Part shown: in pieces, positions 7,310 through 9,276 of the stretch
Layout: every line of letters begins with the position of its first letter
How positions within the stretch are numbered: position 1 is the first letter of the stretch
Origin: Propionibacteriaceae bacterium
GTDB lineage: Bacteria; Actinomycetota; Actinomycetes; Propionibacteriales; Propionibacteriaceae
Direction of reading: 5' to 3'
Assembly (NCBI GenBank): GCA_031268065.1
Contig: JAIRXX010000242.1
Span: 1-9,276, forward strand
Length of the DNA: 9,276 bases
The notes under the pieces: model-generated
The model's input: the letters and a program-made list of their open reading frames with translations, nothing else
Databases searched by the model: none
What the model was told of the DNA's origin: nothing
Translations under genes and position numbers: made by a program

Positions 7310-7771
7310 TCAGCCGTAGGTGTCGCGCGGCCCGCGACCTGGTACGGTGCGCTTGCCCCGCTTCCAAGATGGCGCCTCCGGGCCGACGACCACCACGCGC
7401 TCCACGCTGCCCTGGCCCAGCTTGGCGTTCAGCGTGGCTACGATCTGCGGGGCGATCATCCGCAGCGACGTTGCCCAAGCGGTCGATTCGGCCCTAATCG
7501 TCAGCACCTGGTCGCGGTAGGTCTCCGGCTTGCTGTGGTCGGCATTCACCGGCCCGACCAACCCGGCCCAATTCGCCAACAATTGGTGTATCCCCAACTG
7601 CGTCTGCCAACCCTGTTCCGCCACCACGTCGCCGAGGATGTCGCCGACCGGTTCCGGGTCGCCCAGCCGTCGGCGTTTGGCCGGTTTGGCATTCGGATTG
7701 GCCCGCGCCCCCCTGGCGCGCGCCGCGATCTGGTGGGCGAGGTCCAGGCCGGTCGGATCATGGTCGGGCAT
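7310..7771 (-). CDS. dciA: DciA-type helicase loader, DUF721 protein
   Basis: DciA is the ancestral bacterial loader or operator of the replicative helicase DnaB, found in lineages without DnaC or DnaI, including Actinomycetota (mycobacterial Rv0004 is the studied example). The 153-residue protein has a basic N-terminal stretch (about 15-36). The DUF721 domain covers roughly 40-130, with NWAGLVGPVNADHSKPE (67-83), a beta strand QVLTIRAE (88-95) and STAWATSLRM (96-105) carrying the conserved Trp99. The tail APSWKRGKRTVPGRGPRDTYG (133-153) matches the characteristic actinobacterial ending. ATG at 7771 is the most upstream start I can find in the frame. The ribosome site is weak (purine-rich GAAGAGACG). 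It lies 89 bp after recF, a gap that holds no gene and only weak self-complementarity, and probably belongs to the dnaN-recF transcript. Confidence 0.92.
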   Translation of the reverse strand: MPDHDPTGLDLAHQIAARARGARANPNAKPAKRRRLGDPEPVGDILGDVVAEQGWQTQLGIHQLLANWAGLVGPVNADHSKPETYRDQVLTIRAESTAWATSLRMIAPQIVATLNAKLGQGSVERVVVVGPEAPSWKRGKRTVPGRGPRDTYG

Positions 7772-7860
7772 CAGCGTCTCTTCGCGTGGAACGGTCTTCG
7801 CCCCAACTCTATGCCCTGGCGTTCCCCGGCGCGAAGCAGTGCCTGCCGCCCGGTTTCCCG

Positions 7861-8985
7861 CTACGCCGCGCTGACGTTTCCGCCCTCCACCTTGAACCGC
7901 TGCCCAGACAGGCCGCTGGGGACGTCGTCCGCAACGGCGGCGGTGACCAAGACCTGTTCCGCGCCCAGCACACTGCCAGCCAGATGCTCGCGCCGGGCCT
8001 GGTCCAATTCCGCGAACACGTCGTCGAGCAGCAGCACCGGTTCCAAACCGTCTTGCCGCAACAGCCCCAGCGACGCCAGCCTAAGCGCGCAGGCGAAAGA
8101 CCAACTCTCGCCGTGCGAGGCGTATCCCTTCACCGGCAGCTCGCCCAGCGACAGCAGCACCTCGTCGCGGTGCGGCCCGACCAGGCTCACCCCGCGGGCA
8201 AGCTCGTCGCCGCGTCGGGCGGCCATCCGCTGCTTGAGCGCGGCGGCAAGCTGGGCTGGCTCCGCGCCCGGATCGTCCAACTGGGATTTGTAGCTGGCCC
8301 GCGCGCCGGGATTCACATCGACGAGGCCCGCATAGGCCTCTGCGAGCAGCGGCAGCAAATCTGTCAGGGTGGCCACCCGCGCGGCGGTCAATTCGGCCCC
8401 GAAATCGGCCAGCGAATCGTCCCAGACCTCCAAAGTCGCCTCGGCCTCAGCACCTAGCCGATATTGCCCGGCCAACGATTTCAACAGCGCGGACCGCTGC
8501 CGCAGCACCCTTTCGTATTCGGCGCGGACCGCCGCCAGCCGGGGCCAACGGGTGGTGGCCAGCTCGTCTAGGAAACGGCGCCGGTCAGCCGGATCGCCTT
8601 TGACGATCACCAAATCCTCCGGCGCGAAGACGACCACCCGCAGCGAGCCGATCACATCGCGGACCCGCCGCAGCGGCGAACGGTTGATGCTGGCTTTGTT
8701 GGCCTTGCCCAACTGCAATTCGACCTCGGCCAGCAATTGCCTGGGATCGTCCAATCCGGCTTGAATCTTGGCCCGCACCAGCGCCCGTTCCGCCCCGGCG
8801 CGGATCAGCGGGGCGTCGGTCGCCACCCGGTGTGACCCCAGGGTGGCCAAATAGACCAACGCCTCCAGCAGATTCGTCTTGCCCTGCCCGTTCGCGCCGA
8901 GGAAGACCGAGACGCCAGGCCGCAATTCGATATCGGCATCGCGGTAACAGCGAAAGTCGACCAGCTGCAGATGGGTGACGAACAC
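7861..8985 (-). CDS. recF: DNA replication and repair protein RecF
   Basis: RecF is an SMC/ABC-like ATPase that, with RecO and RecR, helps load RecA onto single-stranded gaps covered by SSB at stalled forks. At 374 residues it has the normal family length. Walker A is GANGQGKT at 30-37, in the block GVSVFLGANGQGKTNLLEAL. VGPHRDEV is the conserved RecF signature in the C-terminal half. HGESWSFACALRLAS corresponds to the ABC signature region. Walker B and D-loop are LLLDDVFAELD (about 318-328). The start GTG at 8985 is fixed, because an in-frame TAA directly precedes it and the conserved THLQLVDFRCYRD begins only four residues in. No clear Shine-Dalgarno sequence lies upstream, so translation may depend on coupling to dnaN, whose stop codon is 30 bp away. 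No gene sits between dnaN and recF, although some actinobacteria have one there. Confidence 0.97.
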   Translation of the reverse strand: MFVTHLQLVDFRCYRDADIELRPGVSVFLGANGQGKTNLLEALVYLATLGSHRVATDAPLIRAGAERALVRAKIQAGLDDPRQLLAEVELQLGKANKASINRSPLRRVRDVIGSLRVVVFAPEDLVIVKGDPADRRRFLDELATTRWPRLAAVRAEYERVLRQRSALLKSLAGQYRLGAEAEATLEVWDDSLADFGAELTAARVATLTDLLPLLAEAYAGLVDVNPGARASYKSQLDDPGAEPAQLAAALKQRMAARRGDELARGVSLVGPHRDEVLLSLGELPVKGYASHGESWSFACALRLASLGLLRQDGLEPVLLLDDVFAELDQARREHLAGSVLGAEQVLVTAAVADDVPSGLSGQRFKVEGGNVSAA

Positions 8986-8998
8986 TTAGGGATTCACT

Positions 8999-9012
8999 AT
9001 TGCGGCGGCAAT
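8999..9012. repeat. small inverted repeat between dnaN and recF
   Basis: ATTGC-GGCG-GCAAT is a perfect 5-bp inverted repeat around 4 nt, located in the 30-bp gap between the dnaN stop and the recF start. It is too short and lacks a U-tract, so I do not call it a terminator. It could influence recF translation or mRNA processing, or be chance. Confidence 0.3.
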
Positions 9013-9015
9013 TCC

Positions 9016-9276
9016 CTAGGCGGGCAGCCGCATCAGCATGATGACGTGGCGGTAGCTGGGGTCGGCGTCGCCGTCGATGTCGCCCACTCCGGTGAGCAGG
9101 CAGGGCTTTCCCGGAACGGTGAAGGCGAAGTTCACATACGGGGCGTCGATCACATTCAGCGCGTCGGCCAGATAGTGGGTGTTGAACCCGGCGGCGTTGA
9201 TGGTCAGCCCGCTGCCCGCGGAATCGGTGACCACCGCCTCCAAAACCTCGACGGCTTTGGCCTGGTCGCCGGTGGA
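9016..9276 (-). CDS. dnaN: DNA polymerase III sliding clamp, beta subunit (C-terminal part)
   Basis: This is the final 86 residues of the beta clamp, a ring-shaped dimer that encircles DNA and tethers polymerase III and other clamp-binding proteins. The 5' part lies beyond the right edge of the window. The fragment covers most of domain III: INAAGFNTHYLADALNVIDAPYVNFAF is the conserved NxxYLxDAL-type segment, followed by a PGKPCLLTG strand and YRHVIMLMRLPA at the end. The E. coli counterpart of the last motif is MPMRL, which forms part of the clamp's peptide-binding pocket; here the proline is replaced by leucine (codon CTG, at 9034-9036). The stop is TAG at 9016-9018. Identification is secure from the motif pattern and from recF being next. 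Confidence 0.93.
   Translation of the reverse strand, partial: STGDQAKAVEVLEAVVTDSAGSGLTINAAGFNTHYLADALNVIDAPYVNFAFTVPGKPCLLTGVGDIDGDADPSYRHVIMLMRLPA

Noticed and set aside
7772..7860. 89-bp gap between recF and dciA as a possible small gene or an N-terminal extension of dciA
   Set aside because: No ATG, GTG or TTG start is found in the dciA frame upstream of 7771, and the gap shows only weak self-complementarity. The conserved actinobacterial N-terminal pattern begins just after the ATG at 7771.

Overview
The window is a block of the conserved replication-gene neighbourhood found near the chromosome origin of Actinomycetota. All supported genes lie on the minus strand, so transcription runs from high to low coordinates: dnaN (3' end only), recF, dciA (DUF721), a sodium:solute symporter-family transporter, gyrB, gyrA, and a DUF3566 membrane protein that runs off the left edge. 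The actinobacterial assignment rests on the order dnaN-recF-DUF721-gyrB-gyrA-DUF3566, on the DUF721 protein ending in GRGPRDTYG, on DUF3566 itself (a family known from this phylum), on high G+C, and on frequent GTG starts. Genus or family cannot be fixed by eye.

From right to left: positions 9276-9016 hold the last 86 residues of the sliding clamp. A 30-bp gap leads to recF (8985-7861). After 89 bp without a gene comes dciA (7771-7310), the probable loader of the replicative helicase. A 139-bp gap rich in inverted repeats (7309-7171) precedes a 494-residue SSS-family transporter (7170-5686), the one gene that does not belong to the usual replication set. The 269-bp gap 5685-5417 carries a candidate gyrB promoter, a perfect 8-bp-stem hairpin just downstream of its -10 box, and a repeated 9-mer that reaches the ribosome binding site. 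gyrB (5416-3404) and gyrA (3351-700) form a likely operon with 52 bp between them. The DUF3566 gene starts inside the end of gyrA and is probably co-transcribed with it.

Together the genes supply the processivity clamp (DnaN), a gap-repair mediator (RecF), helicase loading (DciA) and both subunits of DNA gyrase, which removes positive supercoils ahead of the fork. DUF3566 has no established function that I know of. The transporter has no obvious link to replication.

I did not find a new multi-gene system. This is mostly ordinary core genome. The items worth a second look are the transporter insertion and its structured leader, the hairpin at the predicted 5' end of the gyrB transcript, a proline-to-leucine change in the C-terminal motif of the clamp, and in-frame tandem repeats in the DUF3566 N-terminal region. 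No tRNA, rRNA, CRISPR array, insertion sequence or origin was seen, and no plus-strand gene is supported.
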